From an uncultured Opitutaceae bacterium (lineage in GTDB: Bacteria > Verrucomicrobiota > Verrucomicrobiia > Opitutales > Opitutaceae), in the NCBI GenBank assembly GCA_937889545.1, contig CALAOT010000004.1, positions 40,129-104,128 of the forward strand: 64,000 nucleotides of DNA, read 5' to 3'. Below, in pieces: positions 25,888 through 34,765 of this stretch. The translations under genes were made by a program, and so were the position numbers. Below the pieces are notes generated by a model. The model had not been told where the DNA came from. It searched no databases and saw nothing but the letters and a program-made list of their open reading frames with translations. Position 1 is the first letter of the stretch. Each line of letters begins with the position of its first letter.

Positions 25888-26040
25888 ATGGCTTCCACAA
25901 AGAAAAAGGCTACGGCCAAGTCTCGTGTCAGTTTCAAGGATCTCAATTCAAAGAAGAACCCCAAGGGCGGCACCACCATAGGGTCGGCGACAGGGGGCGC
26001 GGGTGCGGGAAAGATCAAGTTTGAGCTCAAGTGGGAATGA
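25888..26040 (+). CDS. Double-glycine precursor peptide 3
   Basis: A 50-residue peptide, the longest of the four. The leader is MASTKKKATAKSRVSFKDLN then SKKNPKGG. The predicted released part of 22 residues starts TTIGSATGGAGAGK and ends IKFELKWE: a Gly/Ala-rich flexible half and a lysine/aromatic half. K-I-K-F and L-K-W recall S-L-K-W of copy 1 and M-I-K-F of copy 2. The internal G-G pairs could offer a second cut site, but the leader-borne P-K-G-G at 25-28 is the conserved one. Confidence 0.87.
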   Translation: MASTKKKATAKSRVSFKDLNSKKNPKGGTTIGSATGGAGAGKIKFELKWE

Positions 26041-26061
26041 TTAGCCGGTGGGCCTGCGCGC

Positions 26062-26111
26062 ATGGCCGACCGGGCATCGCGCGACCCTTGGGCCCATCCT
26101 GCGGGGCGCTT
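26062..26111 (+). pseudogene. Decayed copy of the 5' end of the parvulin-like gene (relic 3)
   Basis: After precursor 3, GGCCGACCGGGCATCGCGCG matches the DNA around the start of the gene at 26332 (GCCGACCGGAGATTGCGCGG), followed by a weaker CCCTTGG/CCTTTGC match. The frame is broken, so this is the most decayed of the three relics. Similarity is seen in bases only. Confidence 0.4.
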
Positions 26112-26199
26112 CGGGACACCGCGGTATTAGCTCCACATTTGCCATGTCCCCGGTCAAATGGGGGGCGTTCAAGCAAGAACGTCACAATCCAGGACTAAC

Positions 26200-26316
26200 A
26201 TGGCTTCCGCGAAGAAGAAGGCCTTGGCAAGAGGCGCTGTTGAATTCAGGGATCTCAATTCGACGAGGGACCCCAAGGGTGGGGTTAAGCTCGAACCAAG
26301 AGTAAAGACTGGTTAG
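26200..26316 (+). CDS. Double-glycine precursor peptide 4
   Basis: A 38-residue peptide. The leader is MASAKKKALARGAVEFRDLN then STRDPKGG, the most diverged of the four, but it keeps the F-R-D-L-N-S core and P-K-G-G. The predicted released part is VKLEPRVKTG (10 residues). It carries the upstream block CAAGAACGTCACAA like copy 1, and is followed 15 bases after its stop by the GTG of the parvulin-like gene in the same frame, so the two are probably translated from one message. This may be the copy closest to the original single-unit arrangement. Confidence 0.82.
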   Translation: MASAKKKALARGAVEFRDLNSTRDPKGGVKLEPRVKTG

Positions 26317-26331
26317 CAAACGAGTATCCGC

Positions 26332-27390
26332 GTGTCGCCGACCGGAGATTGCGCGGCCTTTGCATTCAGGGGCACAACCGTCAGCGTCGGCGAGGCTGTC
26401 CGGGCTGCGCAGTTCCGAGGCGAACTGCGGCCGTCCGTCTCCGAGGTCGCCTGGGAAGTTGCCTGCGAGGAGGAGGCTGCCCGATGGAACCTGGAGGCGG
26501 ACGATGGCGCCATCGATGCGATGGTCGATCGCTTCCGGTATGAGAACGATCTGATTTCAGCCGAGGAAGCGGAGGCGTGGCTCGGGGCCCGCGGCCTTAC
26601 CCCGGACGAGTTCCAGGACTATTTCATCCGACGCTACTGGCGGGAGACCCTCAGGGAGAAGGTCATTCCCGAGCGAATTGAACCCTCGCGGGTCGTGCCG
26701 GAATTGCTCGGCCTGCTTCAGATCGAGCTCCTCATGTCAGGGGCCTTCGGCCCGGTCGCGACTGGGCTGAGCCGCCGCCTCGTGGCGCGCGCTGCCGCGG
26801 AGGCGCCGGCCGGTGCGAAACTGGTGAAGGCGGAGCGTGCACGGCTCCTTGCGCGCGCGGGCCTGGAGCCCGGCGCCCTGGCGGGATGGCTCAAGTCCCT
26901 TGACCGCAGCAAGGACTGGCTGGAAGGCATGCTCGAGATGGAGGCCTTGTACCGTCTCAGGTGCGGCGCCGTCCTGACGCCCGAGCGGCTATCTGGGGAG
27001 CTGGCCGCGGCGCGCCTGCCGCTCACGAGGCTCGAGGTTGAAACGGTGGAATTTGATTCCGCCGATGCCGCGCGCGAGGCGCTCTTGTGTGTCCGCGATG
27101 ACGGCCTTTCGCTGGAGGAGGTGGCCCGTGAGTCGCGCTATCCGTTCAAGCGGCTCGAGATCCTGGCGGAGGATCTGGCCGAGGACCAGCGCCAGAAGCT
27201 GCTTTGCGCCGGAATCGGCGAGATCCTGGAGCCTGCGCAAGCAGGCGGCGTTTTTCACCTCAGCCGTTTGCTTCGGAAGGCCGAGCCCGCCCTCGGTGAC
27301 GCTTTGGTCAGGAGCCGCGTTGAGCAACGGATCCTGGACAACTACTTCTCCGAGGCCGGCGCCAACGACATCCGCTGGTTCGTCCGATAG
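26332..27390 (+). CDS. Parvulin/SurA-like peptidyl-prolyl isomerase-type protein of the peptide cluster
   Basis: A 352-residue protein, mostly helical, without signal peptide. Its middle has a SurA-like chaperone pattern (DRFRYENDLISAEEAEAWL, then GLTPDEFQDYFIRRYWRE). The C-terminal 120 residues align in outline with a parvulin domain (DGLSLEEVARESRYP, GIGEILEPAQAGGVFHLSRL), but the G-G-D-L-G segment usual in active parvulins is not seen, so isomerase activity is doubtful. PpiC-like proteins of this kind accompany HetC-like peptide exporters in cyanobacteria and other phyla. A role as precursor chaperone or carrier is inferred. The start is GTG 26332; the frame upstream closes at the TAG of precursor 4. 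Confidence 0.75.
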   Translation: MSPTGDCAAFAFRGTTVSVGEAVRAAQFRGELRPSVSEVAWEVACEEEAARWNLEADDGAIDAMVDRFRYENDLISAEEAEAWLGARGLTPDEFQDYFIRRYWRETLREKVIPERIEPSRVVPELLGLLQIELLMSGAFGPVATGLSRRLVARAAAEAPAGAKLVKAERARLLARAGLEPGALAGWLKSLDRSKDWLEGMLEMEALYRLRCGAVLTPERLSGELAAARLPLTRLEVETVEFDSADAAREALLCVRDDGLSLEEVARESRYPFKRLEILAEDLAEDQRQKLLCAGIGEILEPAQAGGVFHLSRLLRKAEPALGDALVRSRVEQRILDNYFSEAGANDIRWFVR

Positions 27391-27477
27391 TCGCCGGGCG
27401 CGGCGCGCGGATCTGATTCCTCGGAAAGAAGACTTCTTGCGCGGCGGCCTGCGCCTCCAGGCCAATTGGCCCGCGCC

Positions 27478-29436
27478 TCACCGCTGAAGGCTGAGGATCA
27501 AGGGTTTTCCCTCACCCGCTGCGTTCGTCGCCGAAATGGCGATCGCCGATGCGGAGTCCAGCGGATAGCCGCTGATCGTCCGCGCCACCGGAGCCGCCTC
27601 GCTCGCATGGATCACATCCCAGCCCTCGAGATCGACCCGTTTGCCGAAGGGGCCTGACGAGAATGAATAGATGAGCACCGGGCTGCCGCCATCGGCGGCC
27701 GGCGGGGTGACCTGGATCCTCGCCTCGGCATCGAGGTGGTCGACCGATGCCGCCTTCGGCGGCTGGGGCGGCTTGAGCTTCTTCTTGCGCGCGGGAACCA
27801 CGTTCGCGGTGGCAAGGGAGGGCGGGCTGGCGCCCGTGGCGTTGGCCGCGGCCACCGTGAAATTGACGGCGTGGCCGTTTTCGAGATTGCCGAAGACCAC
27901 GTATCCCCTCGCGCGGAACTCGGCCGCCGAGGCCGTGACTGTGGCGCCGCCCGACGAGGCGATGGTGTAGGAGGCGACCGGCGAACCGCCGTCCAGGCAG
28001 GGGGGATCCCAGGTCACATAGGCGAACTTGTCCCCGGGCTCCGCCGAGACATTGGTGGGCGCACGGGGAGTCGTCGGTCCGCAGAACCGCTCGGCAAGTA
28101 TGCCTTTGTAGGCCGCCGTGACGCCCGCATCCGGGGCGACGGGCTCCCGGGGGTCCCCTTCCGGGGGCCTGCCGTCAAAATCTATCGCGGGCGGGGATAT
28201 CAGGTTCATGGCCCTTCGGCTCGCGCCGGATTGCCCCCAGGGCGGGAGGATCGCAAACCTCGGGAAATGGTCGATCTGGTCGTGTTCGATCACGGTGGCC
28301 TCGGAGCGCCCCAGGTCGATCGCCGCTGCGTCGGGATGGGCCGTGGCGACGTACGAGAACCTGCTGTTGGCTACCCGGACATGCGATGCCTCGGCGATCC
28401 TCAGGGCGGTCCACGCGACGTCGCCAAAGACGCATCCCTCGACGGTCCCGCCCTCGAAGCCCGGCCCCAGGTCGAGGGCCGGGGTGCCGAGGTGCACAAA
28501 CTCGTCCTCGAGAAACTGGATGGCGCCCGCGCGGGTGAAGCGGACGGCGGCGGCGGGGCCCCCCTGTGGTTGGGCCCCGGATCCCTCTGCGGGCGAATGG
28601 ATCGAGGTGGTGAACTCGAAGCGGATTCCCTTGAATATGAGGCCCGTCAGCGGCCGGCCCTGGCTCCCGCTGCCGTCGATCAGGGCCTCGGCCGCGGCCG
28701 CCTGCGCGCCGGCGGCCGCCATGTCCTCGCCGGCGCGCGGCGTGTAGTAGATCCGCCTTGAGGTCCGGTCGAAGTACCACTCGCCCGGAGTGCCCAGCAG
28801 CTCGAACGCATTCACGACGAAGAAGGGCGGCGCGCCCAGGCGCTCCGACCAGATCGCGCCCGGCTCGGGCGGCGGAAAGACGATGTCGCCCGGATTCCTC
28901 CACTGGACCTTGGCATCGGGGGCCGCGACGGTGGCTCCCGCCGGGCTCCTCAAGAATGCCTGGACCAGCCGGCTCCGGGTCCGGCTCGCCGGCACCCCGT
29001 CCACAAACAGGTCGTGCGAGTCCGGGAGGCCCTCGGGGGCGGGCGCCCACCAAAGGTTCCTGGAGCGGTCGGCGAGGTTCCAGCCCGCCACCGGGAGGCC
29101 CCCGCTCAAGACCGGGTGTTCCCCGGGTGCCGCCGTGTAGACGATCGAGAAGCCGTTCGTCCCTGAATCCTCGGGCCTGAACTCGATGGGGCGGGCGACG
29201 CGGAAGGTCCCGCCGATGAAGACCGTGATGTCGTCGGACATGTCGCGGTTCAGGGTGCGCACGATATCGCGGGCCCGTTCGATCGTCCTGAGGGGCTGCT
29301 CCTCGGTTCCGGGGCTGCGGTCGTCTCCGCCGGACGAGACCCACAACGCCGCATGGGACCCCGCTGCGGCCGCCAGGACGAGGGCGAGGAGCCGGGCTAT
29401 GGATGCGTTCCGTGACGGGGCCACCCCGGGCATCAT
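27478..29436 (-). CDS. Secreted right-handed beta-helix protein with fibronectin type III-like domains
   Basis: A protein of about 652 residues. The signal peptide is N-A-S-I-A-R-L-L-A-L-V-L-A-A-A-A-G-S-H-A. Then WVSSGGDDRSPGTEEQPLRT, typical of the start of parallel beta-helix proteins, and repeated short strands (FEGGTVEGCVFGDVAWTAL, ASHVRVANSRFSYV) at about 290-420. Two Fn3-like domains follow (PRAPTNVSAEPGDKFAYVTW and a second near 560-652). Beta-helix proteins of this type are often polysaccharide lyases or epimerases, but no catalytic residues can be assigned. Two adjacent ATGs (29436, 29433) are possible starts. Confidence 0.8.
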   Translation of the reverse strand: MMPGVAPSRNASIARLLALVLAAAAGSHAALWVSSGGDDRSPGTEEQPLRTIERARDIVRTLNRDMSDDITVFIGGTFRVARPIEFRPEDSGTNGFSIVYTAAPGEHPVLSGGLPVAGWNLADRSRNLWWAPAPEGLPDSHDLFVDGVPASRTRSRLVQAFLRSPAGATVAAPDAKVQWRNPGDIVFPPPEPGAIWSERLGAPPFFVVNAFELLGTPGEWYFDRTSRRIYYTPRAGEDMAAAGAQAAAAEALIDGSGSQGRPLTGLIFKGIRFEFTTSIHSPAEGSGAQPQGGPAAAVRFTRAGAIQFLEDEFVHLGTPALDLGPGFEGGTVEGCVFGDVAWTALRIAEASHVRVANSRFSYVATAHPDAAAIDLGRSEATVIEHDQIDHFPRFAILPPWGQSGASRRAMNLISPPAIDFDGRPPEGDPREPVAPDAGVTAAYKGILAERFCGPTTPRAPTNVSAEPGDKFAYVTWDPPCLDGGSPVASYTIASSGGATVTASAAEFRARGYVVFGNLENGHAVNFTVAAANATGASPPSLATANVVPARKKKLKPPQPPKAASVDHLDAEARIQVTPPAADGGSPVLIYSFSSGPFGKRVDLEGWDVIHASEAAPVARTISGYPLDSASAIAISATNAAGEGKPLILSLQR

Positions 29437-29531
29437 GGCGGGTAAAACGCGTTCGGCAACACCGGGCGAGGGCCCGCCGCGGGCGGGGGGATTAACCTCG
29501 CATTGGACACGGATTTGGACGGGGGTGTGGG

Positions 29532-30773
29532 ATGCCTTTCTCAAAACTCAGCCTGGCCCCCGCCATGATCCGCGGCGTGCAGGCCATGGGTTACACGGAA
29601 CCCACGCCCGTCCAGCTGCGCGCCATCCCGGTGGTCATGTCCGGCAAGGACCTCATAGCCTCTGCCCAGACGGGCACGGGCAAGACCGCGGCGTTCGCCC
29701 TCCCGGTCCTTTCCCTGCTGGGAGCCCACAGGGCGGGGGGCCCCCGGGTGCTGGTGCTCGAGCCTACCCGCGAGCTTGCCGCCCAGGTGGAGACGGCCTT
29801 CCGGGATTTCTCGAGGTACTCGGACATCCGCGCCACGGTGCTGCACGGCGGGGTCGGCTACGGCCGGCAGCGCAGCGAGCTGCGGGCCGGCGCGGACGTG
29901 GTCGTCGCGACCCCCGGGCGCCTCCTGGACTTCCTGCAGGAGGGCGAGTTGAAGCTGGGCGGCATCCAGATCCTCATCCTGGACGAGGTCGACCGCATGC
30001 TCGACATGGGCTTCATCCACGACGTGAGGCGGATCATCCAGCGGTGCCCGGCGCAGCGCCAGACGCTCTTCTTCTCGGCGACGGTGCCGCCCGAGATCGC
30101 CTCGGTGGCTTCCTTTGCCCTGAGGGACCCGGTGCGCGTCGAGATCGGGGCGGTGAAATCGGTCACCCAGCTGATCACCCACGCGATCTATCCCGTGCAC
30201 CAGGAGCAGAAGTTCGACCTGCTGCTGGCGCTCCTGTCCGCGATCGACTTCAACAGCGTGCTCGTCTTTTCGCGGACCAAGCACGGCGCCGACCGGATCG
30301 CCCGGCGCCTGAGGGAGGCCAACCACAGCGTGGCGGTGCTCCACGCGAACCGCTCGCAGAACCAGCGGATGGAGGCGCTCGAGGGATTCCGGAGCGGCCG
30401 CTACGAGGTGATGGTGGCCACCGACATCGCGGCCCGCGGCATCGACGTGGCCGGCGTGTCGCACGTCATCAATTACGACGTCCCCGAGAACCCCGAGGAC
30501 TACGTGCACCGGATCGGCAGGACCGGCCGGGCGCAGGCCGTCGGCGACGCGTTCACGCTCGCCACCCCGGAGAACGCCTCCGACGTCCGGGACATCGAGC
30601 GGTTCATCGGCCGCGAGATCCCGCGGCTGAAGCTCGCGGGCTTCGCCTACAAGGCCGCCTCGGCGTTCCCGCAGTACCGGGAGCCGCAGGGACGCAGGGG
30701 TGGGCCACCGTCCCGCGGGACGCCGTCGCATCATCCGCGAGGCAAGCCTGGCGCCCACTGGGGCCGGCGCTGA
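29532..30773 (+). CDS. DEAD-box family ATP-dependent RNA helicase (RhlE-like)
   Basis: A 413-residue cytoplasmic helicase with all core motifs: Q motif (GYTEPTPVQLRAIP), Walker A AQTGTGKT, PTRELA, TPGRLLDFL, motif II LDEVDRMLDMGF, SAT, then the second RecA half with VFSRTKHGADRIARRL, ATDIAARGIDV and HRIGRTGR. Motif II reads D-E-V-D where the family name is D-E-A-D. It unwinds RNA duplexes and probably assists ribosome assembly or mRNA turnover, including cold adaptation. A short basic tail follows the core, as in RhlE. It is convergent with araD (7 bases between stops). Confidence 0.95.
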   Translation: MPFSKLSLAPAMIRGVQAMGYTEPTPVQLRAIPVVMSGKDLIASAQTGTGKTAAFALPVLSLLGAHRAGGPRVLVLEPTRELAAQVETAFRDFSRYSDIRATVLHGGVGYGRQRSELRAGADVVVATPGRLLDFLQEGELKLGGIQILILDEVDRMLDMGFIHDVRRIIQRCPAQRQTLFFSATVPPEIASVASFALRDPVRVEIGAVKSVTQLITHAIYPVHQEQKFDLLLALLSAIDFNSVLVFSRTKHGADRIARRLREANHSVAVLHANRSQNQRMEALEGFRSGRYEVMVATDIAARGIDVAGVSHVINYDVPENPEDYVHRIGRTGRAQAVGDAFTLATPENASDVRDIERFIGREIPRLKLAGFAYKAASAFPQYREPQGRRGGPPSRGTPSHHPRGKPGAHWGRR

Positions 30774-30780
30774 CCGGCGG

Positions 30781-31470
30781 CTACGGCTGCCCGTAGTAGG
30801 CCCGGGGCCCGTGCTTGCGTCGGAAATGCCGGTCCAGAAGCGCCGCGGCGATTCTGGCGCGTTTGGGCCGGAGCCCGAGCGTGAGGAATGCCAGCCTGGC
30901 GCAGAGCTCGATCGCCACCGCGTTCTCGACCGCCTTGGCGGCGGTCGGGCCCCACGCGAAGGGTCCGTGATGGGCCACGAGCACGCCGGGAACCTCCTCC
31001 GCGCTCAGTTTCGAGAACCTCTCGAGGATGACCCGCCCCGTCTCGGCCTCGTAGCCGCCGCGGATCTCCCGCCTCGCGAGCGCGCGCGTCACCGGGACCT
31101 CCCCGCGGAAGAAATCCGCGTGGGTCGTGCCCAGGACCGGGATCGGCCGCGCGGCCTGGGCGAAGGCCGTCGCGTAGAGCGAATGCGTGTGCACGATGCC
31201 GCACGCTTGGCCCAGCCCCCGGTACAGCTCGACGTGGGTCGGCGTGTCCGACGAGGGCCTCAGCCTGCCCTCGACCCGCCTGCCGTCGAGGTCGACGAGC
31301 ACCATGTCCGACGCCCTCAGCCTGTCGTAGAACACGCCGCTCGGCTTGATGGCCATGATGCCGCGCCCGCGGTCCAGGGCGCTCGCGTTCCCAAAATTCA
31401 GGTGGATGAGCCCGTGTGCCGGCAATTGCATGTTTGCCTCGTAGGCTTCGCGCTTCAGCTCGGTCAGCAT
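30781..31470 (-). CDS. araD: L-ribulose-5-phosphate 4-epimerase
   Basis: A 229-residue class II aldolase-fold enzyme, the family's normal length. It converts L-ribulose 5-phosphate to D-xylulose 5-phosphate, the last step of L-arabinose catabolism. Zinc ligands are seen in HTHSLYATAF (two His) and HHGPFAWG, with the Asp of SSDTPTHVELY; the phosphate-binding NFGNASALD and KPSGV are also present. ATG 31470 (MLTELKREAYEANMQLP) matches the usual N-terminus. It lies 35 bases after araA in the araB-araA-araD operon. Confidence 0.95.
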   Translation of the reverse strand: MLTELKREAYEANMQLPAHGLIHLNFGNASALDRGRGIMAIKPSGVFYDRLRASDMVLVDLDGRRVEGRLRPSSDTPTHVELYRGLGQACGIVHTHSLYATAFAQAARPIPVLGTTHADFFRGEVPVTRALARREIRGGYEAETGRVILERFSKLSAEEVPGVLVAHHGPFAWGPTAAKAVENAVAIELCARLAFLTLGLRPKRARIAAALLDRHFRRKHGPRAYYGQP

Positions 31471-31505
31471 GGGGGGTGGGGGGCTTCGTGCGGTCCGCTT
31501 GCCGG

Positions 31506-33020
31506 TCAGTCGCGCGGGTTTGCGCCGGACCGATAATAGGCCTCGTTCCAGCGGAGCTCCTTCTCGAGCTCGGCGAGGCGGGTGTCCCCGCCGATGAGCA
31601 CGAGCTCTATCCCAGCGATCTCCGCGAAGTCGCGCAGGTGCTCCGCGGTCACGGCGTAGCTGAAGGCGGTGTGGTGCGCCCCGCCGGCGCGGATCCAGGC
31701 CCCGCAGGCGGTCTTGAAATCCGGGCGGCACCTCCAGACCGCGCGGGCGACCGGGAGCTTCGGCAGGGGCAGCGGCGGCTCGACCACGTCGACCTCGTTC
31801 GCGACAAGCCTGAAGCGGCCGCCGAGGTCTATCAGCGAGGCGTTCAGCGCCGCTCCCGCCGGGGCGTTGAACACGAGGCGCACGGGGTCGTCCTTGCCGC
31901 CGATGCCGAGCGGGTGGACCTCGAGCGAGGGCTTTGCGGCCGCGATCGACTCGCAGATCTCGAGCATGTGGGCCCCCAGGACAAGGCTGCCGGACGGATC
32001 AAGGTGGTACGTGTAGTCCTCCATGAAGGACGTTCCTCCCCCGAGGCCCGCGCCGATGACCTTCATCATGCGCAGGAGGGCGCAGGTCTTCCAGTCGCCC
32101 TCCGCCCCGAATCCGTAGCCGTCGGCCATGAGCCGCTGGACGGCGAGGCCCGGCAGCTGCCGCAGGCCGTGCAGGTCCTCGAAGGTGGTCGTGAAGCCCT
32201 TGAAGCCGCCCCTTTCCAGGAACGAGCGCAGGCCCAGCTCGATCCGCGCGCCTTCGCGCAGCGATTCATGGCGGGCTCCGCCGCGGCGCAGCTCCGGGGC
32301 GACCGCGTAGCGCTCGGCGTACTCGGCGCACAGGCGGCTGACCCTGGCCTCCGCCACCCCCCTGACCTCGGCCGCGAGGTCGCCGACCCCGTAACCGTCG
32401 ACCGAGTAGCCGAAGCGCGTCTCCGCGGCGACCTTGTCGCCCTCGGTGACCGCGACCCGGCGCATGTTGTCGCCGAACCGGGCGAACCTTGCGCCCTGCA
32501 GGTCCTGCCAGGCCCGCGCCACCCGCATCCACGCGCCGAGCCTGTCCAGGACCTCCGGGTCCTCCCAGTGCCCTACTACGATCTTCCTCGGCAGGCGCAT
32601 CCGCGCGTGGAGGAATCCCGCCTCGCGGTCCCCGTGCGCGGCCTGGTTGAGGTTCATGAAGTCCATGTCGATCTCCCCCCAAGGCAGATCGCGGTTGAAC
32701 TGCGTGTGCAGGTGGGCAAACGGCTTGCGCAGGATGGACAGCCCCCCGATCCACATTCTCGCGGGCGAAAACGTGTGCATCCAGAGGATCAGGCCCGCGC
32801 ATTCGGGCGCCTGGTTCGCCTCCTGGCAGACCGAGCGGATGTCGCCGGCCGTCGTGAGCACCGCTTTGAACCTGACCGCGAGAGGGATGGCCGGCGCCGC
32901 GCTGAGCGCCCGGGCGACCTTCAGGGAATTGGCCGCGACCTGCCTGAGCGGCCCGGGCCCGTACAGGTGCTGGGAGCCGGTGACCAGCCAGATTTCGGAT
33001 TTCGATAGGTTTTTCATCAT
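31506..33020 (-). CDS. araA: L-arabinose isomerase
   Basis: A 504-residue cytoplasmic, manganese-dependent isomerase converting L-arabinose to L-ribulose. Typical segments are [13 protein letters not shown] at the N-terminus, [29 protein letters not shown], and the active-site regions [14 protein letters not shown] and [13 protein letters not shown] with the conserved Glu and His residues. The C-terminus includes [19 protein letters not shown] and HHTAFS. Normal family length. It starts 10 bases after the araB stop. Confidence 0.97.
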   Translation of the reverse strand: MMKNLSKSEIWLVTGSQHLYGPGPLRQVAANSLKVARALSAAPAIPLAVRFKAVLTTAGDIRSVCQEANQAPECAGLILWMHTFSPARMWIGGLSILRKPFAHLHTQFNRDLPWGEIDMDFMNLNQAAHGDREAGFLHARMRLPRKIVVGHWEDPEVLDRLGAWMRVARAWQDLQGARFARFGDNMRRVAVTEGDKVAAETRFGYSVDGYGVGDLAAEVRGVAEARVSRLCAEYAERYAVAPELRRGGARHESLREGARIELGLRSFLERGGFKGFTTTFEDLHGLRQLPGLAVQRLMADGYGFGAEGDWKTCALLRMMKVIGAGLGGGTSFMEDYTYHLDPSGSLVLGAHMLEICESIAAAKPSLEVHPLGIGGKDDPVRLVFNAPAGAALNASLIDLGGRFRLVANEVDVVEPPLPLPKLPVARAVWRCRPDFKTACGAWIRAGGAHHTAFSYAVTAEHLRDFAEIAGIELVLIGGDTRLAELEKELRWNEAYYRSGANPRD

Positions 33021-33030
33021 TGCGGGTGGG

Positions 33031-34698
33031 TCACTTGTCGCGGGCGTCGGCCTGGATTGCCAGGAGTTCCTTCATCACCTGGGAGAGGTCTGCTCTCCGG
33101 CGGACGCCCCCGAACCCGTCGTGAAGCGTGCGGTACTGGGCATAGAGTCGGTTGTAGGCCCTCCTGCGGCGGGGATCGGGCTGGTACGCAACCTTCTTGA
33201 GCCGGGTCATCGCCTTCTGCGCGGCTGGAAAATCCCTGTGGGCCCCCGCCAGCACCGCGGCGCTTATCGCGGCGCCGAGGGCGCAGGCCTGGTTCGACCC
33301 GGCGACCTGCATCGTGCAGCCCGTCACGTCGGCGTAGATCTGCATCAACAGCGGGTTCTTCTCCGCGATGCCCCCGGCGCAGACGATCCTGCGGGTCGGC
33401 ACGCCGTGTTCCCGGATCCGCTCGATGATCATCCGGGCGCCGAAGGCCGTGGCCTCGATGAGCGCGCGGTAGATCTCGGCCCGCGTCGTCTGCAGCGTGC
33501 AGCCGACCAGGAGCCCGGTCAGCCGGGGGTCCACGAGGATCGTCCGGTTGCCGTTCTGCCAGTCGAGCGCGAGGAGCCCGCTCTGGCCGGGTTCGTGCCG
33601 GGCGGCCTCCGCGCTCAGCCGGGCGTGCATCGCCCCGTCTCCGCCGCAGACCGTGTCGACCCACCAGTTGAAGATGTCGCCGACCGCCGACTGGCCCGCC
33701 TCGATTGCGTGGTATCCCGGCAGGATCGAGCCCGGCACGATGCCGCAGATCCCCGGGATGTCGGGAACCCTCCCCCTCGACGAGACGAGCGCGCAGTCGC
33801 ACGTGGACGTGCCGATGACCTTGACGAGGGTCCCCACGCGGATGCCGCAGCCGATCGAGCCGTAATGGACGTCGAATTCCCCGATCGCGATGGGGATGCC
33901 GGCCGGGAGGCCCAGGCGCCGGGCCCAGTCTGCGCTCAGGGAGCCGGCGGGGGTCGTGGCGTCGAACGCGCGCCCGTAGAGGCGGTCCCGCAGGCCGGCG
34001 AGCCGGGGATCGAGCGCGGAGAGGAAACTCTTGTCCGGGAGGCCTCCCCACCCGTCGCTGTAGAGCGCCTTGTGGCCCGCGGCGCAGACCCCGCGGACGA
34101 CCCTGACGGGGTCGGTGACCCCGGCCAGGAGGGACGGAATCCAGTCAGCCAGCTCCACCCAGGAGTACGCCGCGTTGAAGACGCCCGGGGCCACCTCCAG
34201 GCAGTGCCATATCTTCGACCAGAACCACTCCGAGGAATACCGGTTCCCGCATTTCGCGATGTACGCGGGCCGCATCCTCGTCGCGGCCTCGGTGATCCGG
34301 GCGGCCTCGCGCCAGCTCGTGTGGTCCTTCCACAGCCAGCACTGGGCCTCGAGGTTGCGCCGCCATTTACGGCCCAGCGCGAGCGGGCGGTTGCGGCGGT
34401 CGACCGGGATGGGGCTCGACCCGGTGGTGTCGACTCCGACTCCCACGACGCGCGCTGCCGAGAAGCCCCGGGTCCGCCCCGCCGCTGCGAGAGCGCCCCG
34501 GACGCATTCCTCCAGCGCGACCGGGTAGTCGCCCGGGTGCTGGCGCGCGAGGTGGGCGTCGCCCGGGTCGAGGAGGACGCCCTGGCGGCCGCTGCGGTAC
34601 CTGGCGACGCAGCTGCCGAGCTCCGCGCCGTCCCTGCAGCGGACGACGAGGGCTCGCGCTGAATTCGTTCCAAAATCTATTCCGAGGGTGAACGCCAT
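33031..34698 (-). CDS. araB: Ribulokinase
   Basis: A 555-residue FGGY-family kinase that phosphorylates L-ribulose to L-ribulose 5-phosphate. It begins [19 protein letters not shown], the family's first phosphate loop, has [25 protein letters not shown] and [19 protein letters not shown], and the second ATP motif [20 protein letters not shown]. The ATG at 34698 gives this canonical N-terminus; the frame is open further upstream but unrelated. First gene of the araBAD operon, divergent from the symporter gene with about 130 bases between starts. Confidence 0.96.
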   Translation of the reverse strand: MAFTLGIDFGTNSARALVVRCRDGAELGSCVARYRSGRQGVLLDPGDAHLARQHPGDYPVALEECVRGALAAAGRTRGFSAARVVGVGVDTTGSSPIPVDRRNRPLALGRKWRRNLEAQCWLWKDHTSWREAARITEAATRMRPAYIAKCGNRYSSEWFWSKIWHCLEVAPGVFNAAYSWVELADWIPSLLAGVTDPVRVVRGVCAAGHKALYSDGWGGLPDKSFLSALDPRLAGLRDRLYGRAFDATTPAGSLSADWARRLGLPAGIPIAIGEFDVHYGSIGCGIRVGTLVKVIGTSTCDCALVSSRGRVPDIPGICGIVPGSILPGYHAIEAGQSAVGDIFNWWVDTVCGGDGAMHARLSAEAARHEPGQSGLLALDWQNGNRTILVDPRLTGLLVGCTLQTTRAEIYRALIEATAFGARMIIERIREHGVPTRRIVCAGGIAEKNPLLMQIYADVTGCTMQVAGSNQACALGAAISAAVLAGAHRDFPAAQKAMTRLKKVAYQPDPRRRRAYNRLYAQYRTLHDGFGGVRRRADLSQVMKELLAIQADARDK

Positions 34699-34755
34699 GG
34701 TGGGGCGGGAATTCGAATCTATCCGCGTTGCGGGCTGAGACGATCCTGTATTGAC

Positions 34756-34765
34756 TGGACGTCCA
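34756..34765. promoter_or_regulatory. Palindrome in the araB-symporter divergent promoter region
   Basis: TGGACGTCCA is a perfect 10-base palindrome in the segment between the divergent araB and symporter genes, inside the context TTGAC-TGGACGTCCA-AGTGAA. GntR-type AraR operators also have a central ACGT, so it is a candidate arabinose-responsive operator for both operons. No regulator gene lies beside it. The call rests on position and symmetry only. Confidence 0.35.

Larger units (their letters stand above)
25290..26380 (+). repeat. Tandem array of four about 285-312-base units (precursor gene plus spacer)
   Basis: Each unit holds an upstream block around AAGAACGTCACAA, the sequence TAACATGGCTTCC, a 28-codon leader, a unique tail, a stop, and a spacer similar to the 5' end of the parvulin-like gene. 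Start-to-start distances are 285, 283 and 312 bases. Units 2 and 3 are most alike. Identity is high in the leader and upstream block and is lost in the tails, which suggests selection or recombination for tail diversity rather than simple recent duplication. Confidence 0.85.

Noticed and set aside
25266..26063. Repeated minus-strand open frames of 60-100 codons across the precursor array sharing hydrophobic segments such as F-F-D-L-R-S-L-K-L-T-R-D-L.
   Set aside because: They are the antisense reading of the conserved leader codons; the plus-strand peptides have matching starts, stops and a Gly-Gly site, and the antisense frames have no signal or start context.
29991..30005. D-E-V-D in place of D-E-A-D in the helicase.
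   Set aside because: Ala-to-Val at this position is a known mild variation; all other motifs are intact, so it is not a sign of lost function.
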